NCBI GenBank assembly: GCA_943331855.1 | Contig: CALQNE010000146.1 | Location: 1-8,535 of the forward strand | DNA length: 8,535 nt | Direction of reading: 5' to 3' | Origin: Bordetella parapertussis | GTDB lineage: Bacteria; Pseudomonadota; Gammaproteobacteria; Burkholderiales; Burkholderiaceae_B | Shown: piece by piece, positions 1 to 6,579 of the stretch | Numbering within the stretch: the stretch's first letter is position 1 | Layout: each line of letters opens with the position of its first letter | Notes under the pieces: generated by a model | Databases searched by the model: none | What the model was told of the DNA's origin: nothing | What the model saw: the letters and a program-made list of their open reading frames with translations, nothing else | Made by a program: the position numbers and the translations under genes

Positions 1-264
1 GGGATGGCCGCTTTTTTGACCATGTCGTTGTTGGCCATCACTTCAACCCATGGTTGGATGCGCAGGCTCGGTCCTCAGTGGCAGCAATTGCATCGGCTGA
101 TCTATGTGATTGCGCTGCTTGGGTTGCTGCACTATTACTGGCATAAATCCGGCAAGAATGATTTCTTTACCGTCGCGATTTATGCAGCGGTGATGGCCGG
201 GTTATTGGGCTGGCGTGTGATTCGCTATAAAAAACGGCAGTCCTCGTTACGCAAGTCGGTTTAA
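1..264 (+). CDS. msrQ: MsrQ-like haem-binding membrane subunit of periplasmic methionine sulfoxide reductase, 3' end only
   Basis: The reading frame is open from the first base, so the true start lies outside the window and about 87 C-terminal residues remain (the whole protein is normally about 200). Counting from the Met codon at position 4, two hydrophobic spans are visible, residues 32-45 and 54-70. The signature is LHRLIYVIALLGLLHYYW, whose histidines H30 and H43 are 13 residues apart, the spacing of two haem-ligand histidines in E. coli MsrQ as I recall them. The preceding T-S-T-H-G-W...R-R-L-G segment is also typical of the family. Known role: an inner-membrane b-type cytochrome that passes electrons to the molybdenum enzyme MsrP, which repairs oxidised methionines in the periplasm. 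msrP would be expected just upstream, outside the window. The alternative is another ferric-reductase-like membrane protein. The gene ends tail to tail with amiD, sharing stop bases. Confidence 0.78.
   Translation, partial: GMAAFLTMSLLAITSTHGWMRRLGPQWQQLHRLIYVIALLGLLHYYWHKSGKNDFFTVAIYAAVMAGLLGWRVIRYKKRQSSLRKSV
261..264. other. Shared convergent stop codons (TTAA)
   Basis: The palindromic tetramer TTAA gives the plus-strand gene its TAA (262-264) and the minus-strand amidase gene its TAA (read from 263 to 261). The two convergent genes therefore overlap by four bases, with no room for a separate terminator between them. Confidence 0.9.
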
Positions 265-1091
265 AGTCCTGAGCCCCTGGTAGGCAGGGCACGTAATCTT
301 GCAGCAGTTTGTGCATCAGGCTTGCCATTCACAAGTTCAGGCCGGTAGTGCATCTGAAACGCTGCAAGCGTATTCAGCGTATTGGCGTCAAAGTAATTGG
401 TCTCTGGCGTGCCGTAGCCGACACGTTTTAATTGTTTTTGAAACCAGCCCGCATCGGGCGGACCATAGTGTACGTATTCGGCTTGGTATTTTTTAGCCGC
501 GGCTTCGTCAAACCAGCGACCCACGCCGGCTTGTGCAAGTTTTTTCCAGGGAAAAGCAGGCCCTGGATCTTGCTTACGCAAGGGCGCGACATCGCTGTGC
601 CCAACAATGTTTTCAGGTGCAACACCATGACGTTTGGCAACTTCGAGCGTGAGTGCGATGACTGCATCGATTTGGGCAGGGGGGTACGCCGGACCCAGAT
701 CCCCATTGCTGTTGCGCGCCCAGCCAGGGTGCACAATTTCAATACCGATTGAGCGCGGATTAATATCGGTTTTGCCGTACCAGCTGCTGTCGCCAGCGTG
801 CCAGGCATTCAGATTTTCTTCAACCAGTTTATAGACTACGGGCTTGCTGTCATCTGACACGACGTAGTGTGAACTGACTTCGCGATTCGTCAGGGTCAGT
901 AAGGCACTTTGTTTGCTCGAGGCGGTGTAGTGCAGCACGATGATATCAACGCGACTATTTTTACCAGTCGCTTTGAGCGAATCGTCAAAGAGATACGGCC
1001 CGCTTGTACGCTGTGAGGCGCAGCCCGCCAAGATAAGTAGGCTGAATAGTAGTGCGAGCCGGGTGTACGAGTGCGAAAAAAATTGAGTCAT
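261..1091 (-). CDS. amiD: AmiD-type N-acetylmuramoyl-L-alanine amidase, outer-membrane lipoprotein
   Basis: Predicted zinc amidase that cuts the bond between N-acetylmuramic acid and L-alanine in peptidoglycan or anhydro-muropeptides in the periplasm. The 276-residue product starts with a lipoprotein signal: a hydrophobic stretch at residues 12-22 and the lipobox L-A-G-C, with lipidated Cys24. Ala at +2 favours the outer membrane. An Amidase_2 domain spans about residues 45-185. Likely zinc ligands are H54 (in LHYTA), H165 (in VGHSDV) and D175 (in KQDPGP), and E118 (in GIEIVHPG) fits the catalytic glutamate. Residues of about 214-270 resemble a PG_binding_1 peptidoglycan-binding domain, the usual AmiD architecture; cytoplasmic AmpD lacks both the signal and this domain. 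It starts only four bases after the stop of the methyltransferase gene, so the two are probably co-transcribed and coupled. No clear Shine-Dalgarno sequence precedes the ATG. Confidence 0.88.
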   Translation of the reverse strand: MTQFFSHSYTRLALLFSLLILAGCASQRTSGPYLFDDSLKATGKNSRVDIIVLHYTASSKQSALLTLTNREVSSHYVVSDDSKPVVYKLVEENLNAWHAGDSSWYGKTDINPRSIGIEIVHPGWARNSNGDLGPAYPPAQIDAVIALTLEVAKRHGVAPENIVGHSDVAPLRKQDPGPAFPWKKLAQAGVGRWFDEAAAKKYQAEYVHYGPPDAGWFQKQLKRVGYGTPETNYFDANTLNTLAAFQMHYRPELVNGKPDAQTAARLRALPTRGSGL

Positions 1092-1095
1092 GTTC

Positions 1096-1845
1096 TTAAT
1101 GCTTGAGTGAAGAGGCTTGAAACAAAAAAAGTGTGGGGTGCTTGTCGAGCTCGGGTTTGGGCTGCGACTTCCATTGTGAAATCGTCAGCGTGCGTACCCA
1201 TTCATCTGCGGTAGTTAATGAGCGAGCGATGCACAGCCGCGTATTGCCCTTGAGATGTTCAAGCAAACTGTTGAACATGGCCTGATTGCGATAAGGCGTC
1301 TCGATCAGTAATTGCGTTTGCGACTGTTTGCTAGAGGCTTGCTCCCACACGGTGAGTTGGCGGCCGCGATCAGTTTGATCAACCGGTGCATAGCCATGAA
1401 ACACAAAACGTTGTCCGTCGAGCCCGCTCGCCATGAGCCCAAGCAGAATCGAGGAAGGTCCGACCCAAGGCTTGACGGTGGCACCCCAGTGATGAGCGAT
1501 GGTGACGGCGCGTGCGCCTGGGTCTGCAACGGCAGGGCATCCCGCTTCAGAAACCAAGCCAATATCTTGACCGTTGCGCAGCGGTTCAAGCCAGCTTTTT
1601 AATTGCGCCTCATCAACGCGTGAGTTGAGTTCATGAATGGTGATCTCTTGCAAGGGGTGGTGCAGCTTGATGAGCTTTAAAAAAGCCCGAGCGGTTTTGG
1701 CATTTTCAGCAATATAACTGCTTAGCAAGCCCGCCTGTGTCTGTGCAGCGTCCGGCAGCCAGTGCCCGATTGGGGCAGGCCCTAACCCCACGGGCATGAG
1801 ATGTAGAGTGCCGATCGTTGACTTTGAAGGTGAGGCTGTCGTCAT
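1096..1845 (-). CDS. RsmI-like SAM-dependent methyltransferase (tetrapyrrole methylase fold), substrate unknown
   Basis: A 249-residue member of the TP_methylase family, related to the 16S rRNA 2'-O-ribose methyltransferase RsmI but divergent. Visible family elements in order are: the first strand GTLHLMPVGLG (residues 12-22), IAENAKTARAFL where RsmI has A-E-D-T-R, LVSEAGCPAVADPG (the family's SDAG.P...DPG motif), VGPSSILLGLMASGL, FHGYAP and IETPYRN (ESPHR in RsmI). The N-terminal P-T-P-I-G-N of true RsmI is changed and an extra segment follows it. RsmI is normally about 280 residues and carries a C-terminal extension that is missing here. Genes of this type sit beside maf in many betaproteobacteria, apart from the real rsmI, so I do not assign that symbol. 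The start is constrained: an in-frame TAA lies three codons upstream, and the next Met (residue 17) would cut the first strand. No Shine-Dalgarno sequence is seen. Confidence 0.82.
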   Translation of the reverse strand: MTTASPSKSTIGTLHLMPVGLGPAPIGHWLPDAAQTQAGLLSSYIAENAKTARAFLKLIKLHHPLQEITIHELNSRVDEAQLKSWLEPLRNGQDIGLVSEAGCPAVADPGARAVTIAHHWGATVKPWVGPSSILLGLMASGLDGQRFVFHGYAPVDQTDRGRQLTVWEQASSKQSQTQLLIETPYRNQAMFNSLLEHLKGNTRLCIARSLTTADEWVRTLTISQWKSQPKPELDKHPTLFLFQASSLKH

Positions 1846-1855
1846 GTGAGCTTAA

Positions 1856-1892
1856 TGAGTGAAGGAGTAGTTGAGTAAGGGACTAGTGAAGT
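1856..1892. repeat. Degenerate short direct repeats in the maf-methyltransferase spacer
   Basis: On the plus strand TGAGTGAAGG (1856-1865), TGAGTAAGGG (1872-1881) and CTAGTGAAGT (1883-1892) are related ten-base units. A fourth copy, TGAGTGAAGA (1104-1113), lies at the end of the methyltransferase gene just before amiD. Read in the direction of the genes they are pyrimidine-rich, the complement of a ribosome-binding sequence, which is why neither gene has a usable Shine-Dalgarno site. Function is unknown and chance is possible. Confidence 0.35.
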
Positions 1893-1903
1893 CGTTTGAG
1901 CGC

Positions 1904-2503
1904 TTAGCGTACAGCCTGCCTGGCGTGCTCGAGCGGATCAAGTCCAACTTGACTCAGCATGCGGGTGAGTGCGATGAGCGGTAAACCGATGATCGAGGTG
2001 GGGTCGCTACTATCCATGCTTTGCATCAGGGCAATGCCCAGGCATTCGGCTTTGGCACTGCCGGCCGTGTCAAAGGGCTGGTCGATCGCAAGGTAGCGCT
2101 CAATTGCGTTATCTGAAAGCGTCCTAAAGACGCACTGGGTAGGCACGACGACGCTCTGTAGTTGCGTATCAAGTACCACAGCCATCGCGCTATAAAAGGT
2201 GACGGTTTGTCCGGATAGCTGACGTAATTGCGCTTTTGCAGCCAACGCGTTACCCGGTTTTCCTAATGGCAGGTCATGCAAGCAGGCCACTTGATCGGCG
2301 CCAATGACGACGGATCCGGGGCTCGTTTTCGCCACGTGTTGTGCCTTGGCAATCGCCAATCGCAACGCGAGCTGCTCGGGTTGCTCTTGTGCCAAAGGGG
2401 TTTCATCCAGATTTGGCACCACGACAGAGAAAGGAATTTTTAGCCTAGAGAGTAATTCTTGGCGATATTTAGAACTTGAGGCAAGGATCAAAGTGGGGTG
2501 CAC
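1904..2503 (-). CDS. maf: Maf family nucleotide pyrophosphatase, YceF type
   Basis: Maf proteins hydrolyse non-canonical or modified nucleoside triphosphates to the monophosphate in the cytoplasm; the YceF subgroup prefers 7-methyl-GTP. The N-terminal LILASSSKYRQELLSRL matches the family's L-A-S-x-S-P-x-R loop, with Lys in place of the usual Pro. DETP (33-36) and GADQV (68-72, probable catalytic D70) follow, then LSGQTVTFYSAMAVV, which is the YceF pattern and not that of YhdE. The end carries I-I-G-L-P-L-I-A-L. I prefer the GTG at 2503, giving 199 residues, because family members begin almost directly with P-x-L-I-L-A-S. An upstream in-frame GTG at 2551 (215 residues, SD-like AAGAG) is possible, but it would add an unusual 16-residue leader and overlap the promoter region. 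It is the first gene of the leftward set. Confidence 0.9.
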   Translation of the reverse strand: MHPTLILASSSKYRQELLSRLKIPFSVVVPNLDETPLAQEQPEQLALRLAIAKAQHVAKTSPGSVVIGADQVACLHDLPLGKPGNALAAKAQLRQLSGQTVTFYSAMAVVLDTQLQSVVVPTQCVFRTLSDNAIERYLAIDQPFDTAGSAKAECLGIALMQSMDSSDPTSIIGLPLIALTRMLSQVGLDPLEHARQAVR

Positions 2504-2529
2504 GGCGGTGGTCGATCTCAGCAAGGATA

Positions 2530-2559
2530 TTGACGTTACTAGTGTAAACACGCTATTAT
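2530..2559 (+). promoter_or_regulatory. Predicted sigma70 promoter for yceD-rpmF-plsX-fab
   Basis: TTGACG (2530-2535, five of six matches to the -35 consensus) is followed after 18 bases by TATTAT (2554-2559, five of six to the -10 consensus). Transcription would begin near 2566 and give a leader of about 93 bases before the yceD ATG. This is the best promoter-like pair I found in the window, and it lies in the divergent gap where a promoter is needed. Confidence 0.6.
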
Positions 2560-2560
2560 C
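2555..2560 (-). promoter_or_regulatory. Possible leftward -10 element for the maf operon, overlapping the rightward -10
   Basis: Read on the minus strand these bases are GATAAT, five of six to the -10 consensus. No convincing -35 lies 16-18 bases upstream. A start near 2548 would give a leader of about 45 bases to the maf GTG at 2503 and would exclude the longer GTG start at 2551. The call rests on one hexamer and its position only. Confidence 0.35.
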
Positions 2561-2587
2561 TCTTGCTTTGCTGCATTAATCGCATTG

Positions 2588-2613
2588 GGCGCGCTCGTGC
2601 TTAATTGCGCGCC
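2588..2613. repeat. Inverted repeat in the presumed yceD leader
   Basis: GGCGCGC (2588-2594) and GCGCGCC (2607-2613) form a perfect seven-base inverted repeat around a 12-base AT-richer loop. A looser outer pair, GCTGC (2570-2574) and GCAGC (2614-2618), brackets it asymmetrically. It lies downstream of the predicted promoter, so it could be an RNA hairpin in the leader or a protein-binding site. No T-run follows, so it is not an intrinsic terminator. Confidence 0.45.
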
Positions 2614-2658
2614 GCAGCATCCGTTCTTTAGTAGAGACAAGGCGGCAAGGACAAGACG

Positions 2659-3267
2659 ATGTCGAAAGATCTTAGCCCAAGCTTCAGGTTAGGCGTGCCC
2701 CCTGTCGTTGATGTGTTTGAGTTTGCGCGTCGCGGCCAGTTAATTGAAGGCGTTTTCGCAGTCAACCGTTTGGATCGGTTGCTCGAGGATGTGCCTGAGC
2801 AACCCTTCGCCGAGCTCGTGGTGCTTGAGCAGGCCCCGCAACATCCGGGACTAGTAAAGTACCTGCTGCAAGGGCGTCGTAGCAAAGTCGGTAAATTGCA
2901 GTTGGTTGTAAAAATTCAGGCGCTATTAGTGCTTGAGTGTCAAAGATGTCTGGGGGATTTGTTGTTTCCAGTCGATCGGCAAGCAGTATTTGAACTTGTG
3001 GTGCGCGAGTCTGATCTGGATCTGGGTGATCTCGATGACGCTGATTTAGATGCACCCGAAAAAATAATGGGATCTGCAACCTTCAATTTGCTAGATCTGG
3101 TAGAAGACGAAATGATTTTAGAAGTTCCCTATGTACCCAGGCATGAAATATGTCCTGAGTCCGCAGGTGGGGCCGAATCCAAGGCGCAAGCCGAAAATTC
3201 AAGTCCCGAGCCACAGCTTCCCTCGCCATTTGCAGTATTGGGGCAGCTTAAGATTAAAGGTAAGTAG
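2659..3267 (+). CDS. yceD: YceD / DUF177 family protein, large ribosomal subunit associated
   Basis: A 202-residue protein of the DUF177 family, which is almost always encoded next to rpmF. Two cysteine sites typical of the family are present: LECQRC (C94 and C97) and HEICPE (C165), a likely metal-binding set. Between them are an acidic stretch (about residues 117-134) and the conserved segment D-L-V-E-D-E-M-I-L-E-V-P (146-157). The C-terminus ends with the usual short P-F-A-V-L..L-K motif. Plant and E. coli relatives have been linked to 23S rRNA accumulation; the molecular role is not settled. The start is supported by AAGGA (2647-2651) seven bases before the ATG. It is the first gene of the rightward operon and 50 bases before rpmF. 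Confidence 0.9.
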   Translation: MSKDLSPSFRLGVPPVVDVFEFARRGQLIEGVFAVNRLDRLLEDVPEQPFAELVVLEQAPQHPGLVKYLLQGRRSKVGKLQLVVKIQALLVLECQRCLGDLLFPVDRQAVFELVVRESDLDLGDLDDADLDAPEKIMGSATFNLLDLVEDEMILEVPYVPRHEICPESAGGAESKAQAENSSPEPQLPSPFAVLGQLKIKGK

Positions 3268-3285
3268 TTATTTTTTAAGATGGTT

Positions 3286-3300
3286 GGCGTACAATTCGCC
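3286..3300 (+). promoter_or_regulatory. Promoter-like -10 within a dyad upstream of rpmF
   Basis: TACAAT (3290-3295) matches the -10 consensus at five of six positions and is enclosed by GGCG (3286-3289) and CGCC (3297-3300). No good -35 lies at the right distance. The bases TACAATTCGCCGA closely match TATAATTCGGCGA before acpP. It would give rpmF its own transcript with a short leader. Confidence 0.45.
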
Positions 3301-3317
3301 GACCCACAGGAGTTGTC

Positions 3318-3500
3318 ATGGCTGTTCAGCAAAATAAAAAATCCCCCTCAAAGCGCGGTATGCACCGTTCGCATGATTTTTTGGTTAATCCGTCTACAGC
3401 GGTAGAGCCCAATACCGGCGAGCAACACCTGCGTCACCACATCAGCCCAACAGGGGTGTACCGTGGTCGCAAGGTCCTCAAGACAAAGACTGACGAATAA
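3318..3500 (+). CDS. rpmF: 50S ribosomal protein L32
   Basis: A 60-residue basic protein with the characteristic start [20 protein letters not shown] and the conserved H-L-R-H-H-I-S-P and Y-R-G-R-K-V segments. It is a structural component of the large ribosomal subunit. It has no cysteines, so it is the form that does not bind zinc, as in E. coli. The ATG is preceded by AGGAG (3308-3312) with a five-base gap, a strong site suited to a highly made protein. It sits between yceD and plsX, the normal place in proteobacteria. Confidence 0.98.
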   Translation: MAVQQNKKSPSKRGMHRSHDFLVNPSTAVEPNTGEQHLRHHISPTGVYRGRKVLKTKTDE

Positions 3501-3540
3501 AGCGGGTTGACGGGCACAACTCGTCCCTACGCAAACCGCT
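3501..3540 (+). other. Potential stem-loop in the rpmF-plsX spacer
   Basis: Directly after the rpmF stop, AGCGGGTT (3501-3508) can pair with AACCGCT (3534-3540), leaving one G bulged. The adjoining GACG (3509-3512) can pair with CGTC (3522-3525), leaving 3526-3533 as an internal loop on the right side. The structure fills most of the 50-base spacer and ends ten bases before the plsX GTG. No T-run follows, so it is not a classic terminator. It could protect the rpmF 3' end or reduce expression of plsX. Confidence 0.45.
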
Positions 3541-3550
3541 GCATCCTCAC

Positions 3551-4621
3551 GTGTCTGCCGTGATTCGCATCGCGATTGATTGCATGGGTGGTGACTCGGG
3601 TCTCCCCGTCACGATCCCTGCGGCGTTTGACTTTGCTCAACGCTTTCCTGACACGCACCTTTTATTAGTCGGGCTCTCTGAGCCAATCAAGCAGGCTGTT
3701 GCTGCGCACGCCAACTCCTACCCGACTGTATCCGCCGATCGCCTGACGATCGTTTCGGCGACCGAGGTCGTGCATATGGATGACTCGGTCGAAATCGCGC
3801 TTCGACGCAAAAAAGATTCTTCGATGCGCCTGGCTGCGCAAGCCGTTAAAGATGGTCAGGCAGATGCCTGTGTGTCGGCAGGTAATACCGGTGCCTGGAT
3901 GGCGATTTCGAAATATGTTCTTAAAACACTCGATGGCATTGATCGTCCTGCGATTGCATCGGTCTTGCCTAATCAGCTGGGTGGCACCACTATCATGCTC
4001 GATTTAGGGGCTAACGTAGATTGTTCAGCCCAGCACTTATTGCAGTTCGCGATTATGGGTACCGCTTTTGCGCAGGTCGGTAAACAAAATCCCAATCCTT
4101 CGATCGGTTTGCTCAATATCGGCGAAGAAGCGATCAAGGGTAACGAGGTCGTTAAACAGGCGGGCGAATTATTGCGCCAAAGCTCGCTGAATTTTTATGG
4201 CAACGTTGAGGGTGACGATATCTTCAAAGGCACGGTCGACGTTGTGGTGTGTGATGGCTTTGTCGGCAATGTGTCGCTTAAAACGGCTGAGGGTGTGGCG
4301 CGCATGATGGCCCATATGTTGCGCGAGGCGTTTACCCGCAATCTCTTTGCCAAAGCGCTTGGTTTGCTCGCGCTGCCGGTGCTAAGACGCTTTCGGGCGC
4401 AAGCAGATAATCGCCGCTTTAATGGCGCCGCACTGCTCGGGTTACGCGGGGTCGTGATTAAAAGCCACGGCTCTGCAGATTCAGTCGCTTTTGGGTTTGC
4501 ACTGGATTGCGCGCGGGCTTCGGTCGTGAGTCAGTTGTTGATGCGCACTACAGCAGCGATCGCACAACTCACGCAAATCCAACTCGTCGCTGAAGCGACC
4601 GAGTCCGGAGGCCTTGCATGA
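3551..4621 (+). CDS. plsX: Phosphate acyltransferase PlsX
   Basis: PlsX converts acyl-ACP and phosphate to acyl phosphate, the donor used by PlsY to begin phospholipid synthesis; it is a peripheral membrane enzyme. The product has 356 residues, the usual length. Family landmarks are I-A-I-D-C-M-G-G-D near the N-terminus, [36 protein letters not shown]-x-x-K-G-N and V-V-C-D-G-F-V-G-N. The start is a GTG. A second in-frame GTG at 3560 would give a protein beginning M-I-R-I-A-I-D-C, which resembles relatives better, and neither has a Shine-Dalgarno sequence. The stop overlaps the fabH start by four bases (ATGA), indicating translational coupling. Confidence 0.95.
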   Translation: MSAVIRIAIDCMGGDSGLPVTIPAAFDFAQRFPDTHLLLVGLSEPIKQAVAAHANSYPTVSADRLTIVSATEVVHMDDSVEIALRRKKDSSMRLAAQAVKDGQADACVSAGNTGAWMAISKYVLKTLDGIDRPAIASVLPNQLGGTTIMLDLGANVDCSAQHLLQFAIMGTAFAQVGKQNPNPSIGLLNIGEEAIKGNEVVKQAGELLRQSSLNFYGNVEGDDIFKGTVDVVVCDGFVGNVSLKTAEGVARMMAHMLREAFTRNLFAKALGLLALPVLRRFRAQADNRRFNGAALLGLRGVVIKSHGSADSVAFGFALDCARASVVSQLLMRTTAAIAQLTQIQLVAEATESGGLA

Positions 4622-5604
4622 CGCAATCAATGCCTTACGCGCGAATCGTAGGTTCGGGTAGTTTTTTACCGCCACGTTGCGTGAGCAACGATGCGCTCGC
4701 CGCCGATCTGGCGACACGCAATATTGAAACCTCTGATCAATGGATTTTTGAACGCACTGGCATACGGCAACGTTATCTGGCGGATCGTGGCGTTAAAACC
4801 AGTACGCTTGCCACCGAAGCGGCGCGACGGGCGCTTGTCGACGCCAATGTCGATGCCAGCGAAGTTGACCTGATTATTTTGGCGACATCAACACCTGACT
4901 TTGTATTTCCAAGCACAGCCTGTTTGGTGCAAGCAAATTTGGGTAACAAGGGCGCAGCGGCGTTCGATGTACAGGCGGTGTGCAGTGGTTTTGTCTATGC
5001 GTTGACCACGGCCGAAGCATTTATTCGTGCGGGCCGGGCGCGTTGTGCTGTCGTGATCGGTGCTGAGGTTTTTTCAAGTATTCTTGACTGGAATGATCGT
5101 GGCACCTGTGTATTGTTTGGTGATGGTGCGGGGGCTGTCGTGTTGCAGGCCAGCGAGCAGCCTGGCATTTTGTCTGCTGAGTTGCACGCAGATGGTAGCC
5201 AGATGGGTATTTTGTCTGCAGCAGGTAATGTTGCCTATGGTGAGGTTACCGGTGACCCCTTTTTGCGGATGGATGGGCAGGCCGTGTTTAAACAAGCCGT
5301 GACGGTGCTTGATCGTTCTGCACGTGAGGTGGTGGCGCAGGCAGGTTTAGCGTTGTCGCAAATTGATTGGTTGATTCCGCACCAGGCCAATTCGCGCATT
5401 TTGACTTTTCTTGCCCGCAAGCTTGATATTCCGCTTGAAAAAGTCGTGATGACTGTTGATCAACATGCGAATACCTCTGCCGCCAGCATCCCTCTGGCTT
5501 TGGATGTTGCGCGTCGCGATGGGCGGATTCAACCCGGTCAGTTGGTGTTATTGCAGGGAGTCGGTGGTGGCTTCACCTGGGGCTCAGTTCTCGTCAAGAT
5601 GTAA
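4618..5604 (+). CDS. fabH: Beta-ketoacyl-ACP synthase III (FabH)
   Basis: FabH starts fatty acid synthesis by condensing acetyl-CoA with malonyl-ACP. The 328-residue thiolase-fold protein carries the full catalytic triad: C122 (in AVCSGF), H255 (in IPHQAN) and N285 (in HANTSAAS). The glycine-rich C-terminal G-V-G-G-G-F-T-W-G is also present. The ATG overlaps the plsX stop and has GGAGG (4607-4611) six bases upstream, inside plsX. A second Met codon at residue 5 (4630) is a less likely start, being further from this site. It lies in the plsX-fabH-fabD-fabG order of proteobacterial fatty acid clusters. Confidence 0.97.
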   Translation: MTQSMPYARIVGSGSFLPPRCVSNDALAADLATRNIETSDQWIFERTGIRQRYLADRGVKTSTLATEAARRALVDANVDASEVDLIILATSTPDFVFPSTACLVQANLGNKGAAAFDVQAVCSGFVYALTTAEAFIRAGRARCAVVIGAEVFSSILDWNDRGTCVLFGDGAGAVVLQASEQPGILSAELHADGSQMGILSAAGNVAYGEVTGDPFLRMDGQAVFKQAVTVLDRSAREVVAQAGLALSQIDWLIPHQANSRILTFLARKLDIPLEKVVMTVDQHANTSAASIPLALDVARRDGRIQPGQLVLLQGVGGGFTWGSVLVKM

Positions 5605-5632
5605 TTGTTAATAGAAAAAAATACTACACACC

Positions 5633-6568
5633 ATGAAATTTGCTTTCGTTTTTCCGGGTCAAGGTTCTCAGTCGGTCGGCATGATGGATGTCTGGTCGGG
5701 GCACCCTGCGGCCATGCAAGTCATTGCACAAGCCAGTGCAGCACTGGGCGAAGATTTGGGCGCGCTCATGGCCCAAGGTCCCGCTGAACAGCTCAGTTTG
5801 ACCACCAATACCCAACCAGCGATGTTGACGGCAGGCGTTGCCATGTACGAGGCCTGGTGTGCCGCTGGTGGTCCGAAGGCCGCTTTGATGGCGGGCCATA
5901 GTCTGGGTGAGTACGCAGCGCTGACTGCAGCGGGGGCGTTGTCTTTGCCCGACGCAGTGCGTCTTGTGCGTATACGTGCTGACGCGATGCAGGCGGCGGT
6001 GCCCGTGGGTACTGGGGCAATGGCGGCTGTACTCGGGCTAGAAGATGATTTGGTTAAGCAGGCATGCCTGGATGCGGCCGAAGGTGAAGTCGTCGAAGCT
6101 GTGAACTTCAATGCGCCTTCGCAGGTTGTGATTGCGGGTCATGCGACGGCTGTGCAGCGTGCAATCGTGACAGCGAAGGCCGCCGGTGCCAAGCGTGCAA
6201 TGCTGTTGCCTGTTTCTGCCCCGTTTCATTCAAGTTTGCTTAAACCCGCCGCTGACGTGCTGGCCGGTGCCTTGGCCAAGATTAATGTTTCGACACCCGT
6301 TATTCCCGTTGTGAATAACGTTGACGTAGCGATTGAACAGTCGCCCGATGCGATCCGCGATGCTTTGGTTCGTCAGGCCTGGCATGCTGTACGTTGGGTT
6401 GAGGTGATTCAGGCCATGAAGGCGCAAGGGATCACCCATATCATTGAATGTGGTCCGGGCAAGGTCTTATCAGGTATGGTCAAGCGAATTGATCCTGATT
6501 TGGTTGCCTTGTCGGTAACCGATCCCGAGTCAATGCAGATTGCACTTGAGGCCTTGGCTGCGGCCTAA
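5633..6568 (+). CDS. fabD: Malonyl-CoA:ACP transacylase (FabD)
   Basis: FabD transfers malonate from CoA to the acyl carrier protein, supplying every elongation step. The 311-residue product shows FPGQGSQ (7-13, oxyanion-hole Q10), the nucleophile elbow GHSLG with S90, R115 (in RIRADAM, which binds the malonyl carboxylate) and H199 (in SAPFHS), closely parallel to E. coli S92, R117 and H201. The later motifs V-N-N-V-D and E-C-G-P-G-K-V-L are intact. A 28-base AT-rich gap separates it from fabH. This gap holds no recognisable Shine-Dalgarno sequence, so initiation may rely on the unstructured A-rich leader or on ribosomes finishing fabH. Confidence 0.97.
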   Translation: MKFAFVFPGQGSQSVGMMDVWSGHPAAMQVIAQASAALGEDLGALMAQGPAEQLSLTTNTQPAMLTAGVAMYEAWCAAGGPKAALMAGHSLGEYAALTAAGALSLPDAVRLVRIRADAMQAAVPVGTGAMAAVLGLEDDLVKQACLDAAEGEVVEAVNFNAPSQVVIAGHATAVQRAIVTAKAAGAKRAMLLPVSAPFHSSLLKPAADVLAGALAKINVSTPVIPVVNNVDVAIEQSPDAIRDALVRQAWHAVRWVEVIQAMKAQGITHIIECGPGKVLSGMVKRIDPDLVALSVTDPESMQIALEALAAA

Positions 6569-6579
6569 GGATAATAATC

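Noticed and set aside
275..289. CCCTG/CAGGG hairpin as a terminator for msrQ or amiD
   Set aside because: There is no T-run on either side in either direction, and it lies inside the amiD coding sequence.
2762..3079. Long minus-strand open frame across yceD
   Set aside because: It is a shadow frame: yceD on the plus strand has clear family motifs and a ribosome-binding site, and the minus-strand translation resembles no protein I know.
3247..3279. CTTAA...TTAAG pair with a T-run after yceD as a terminator
   Set aside because: The arms are five weak pairs with a long loop, and the T-run lies within the right arm region instead of after it. The distance to rpmF is only 50 bases.
5668..6111. 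Long minus-strand open frame across fabD
   Set aside because: It lies fully within fabD, whose catalytic residues are all intact, and has low-complexity Ala/Ser/Pro composition typical of an antisense frame.
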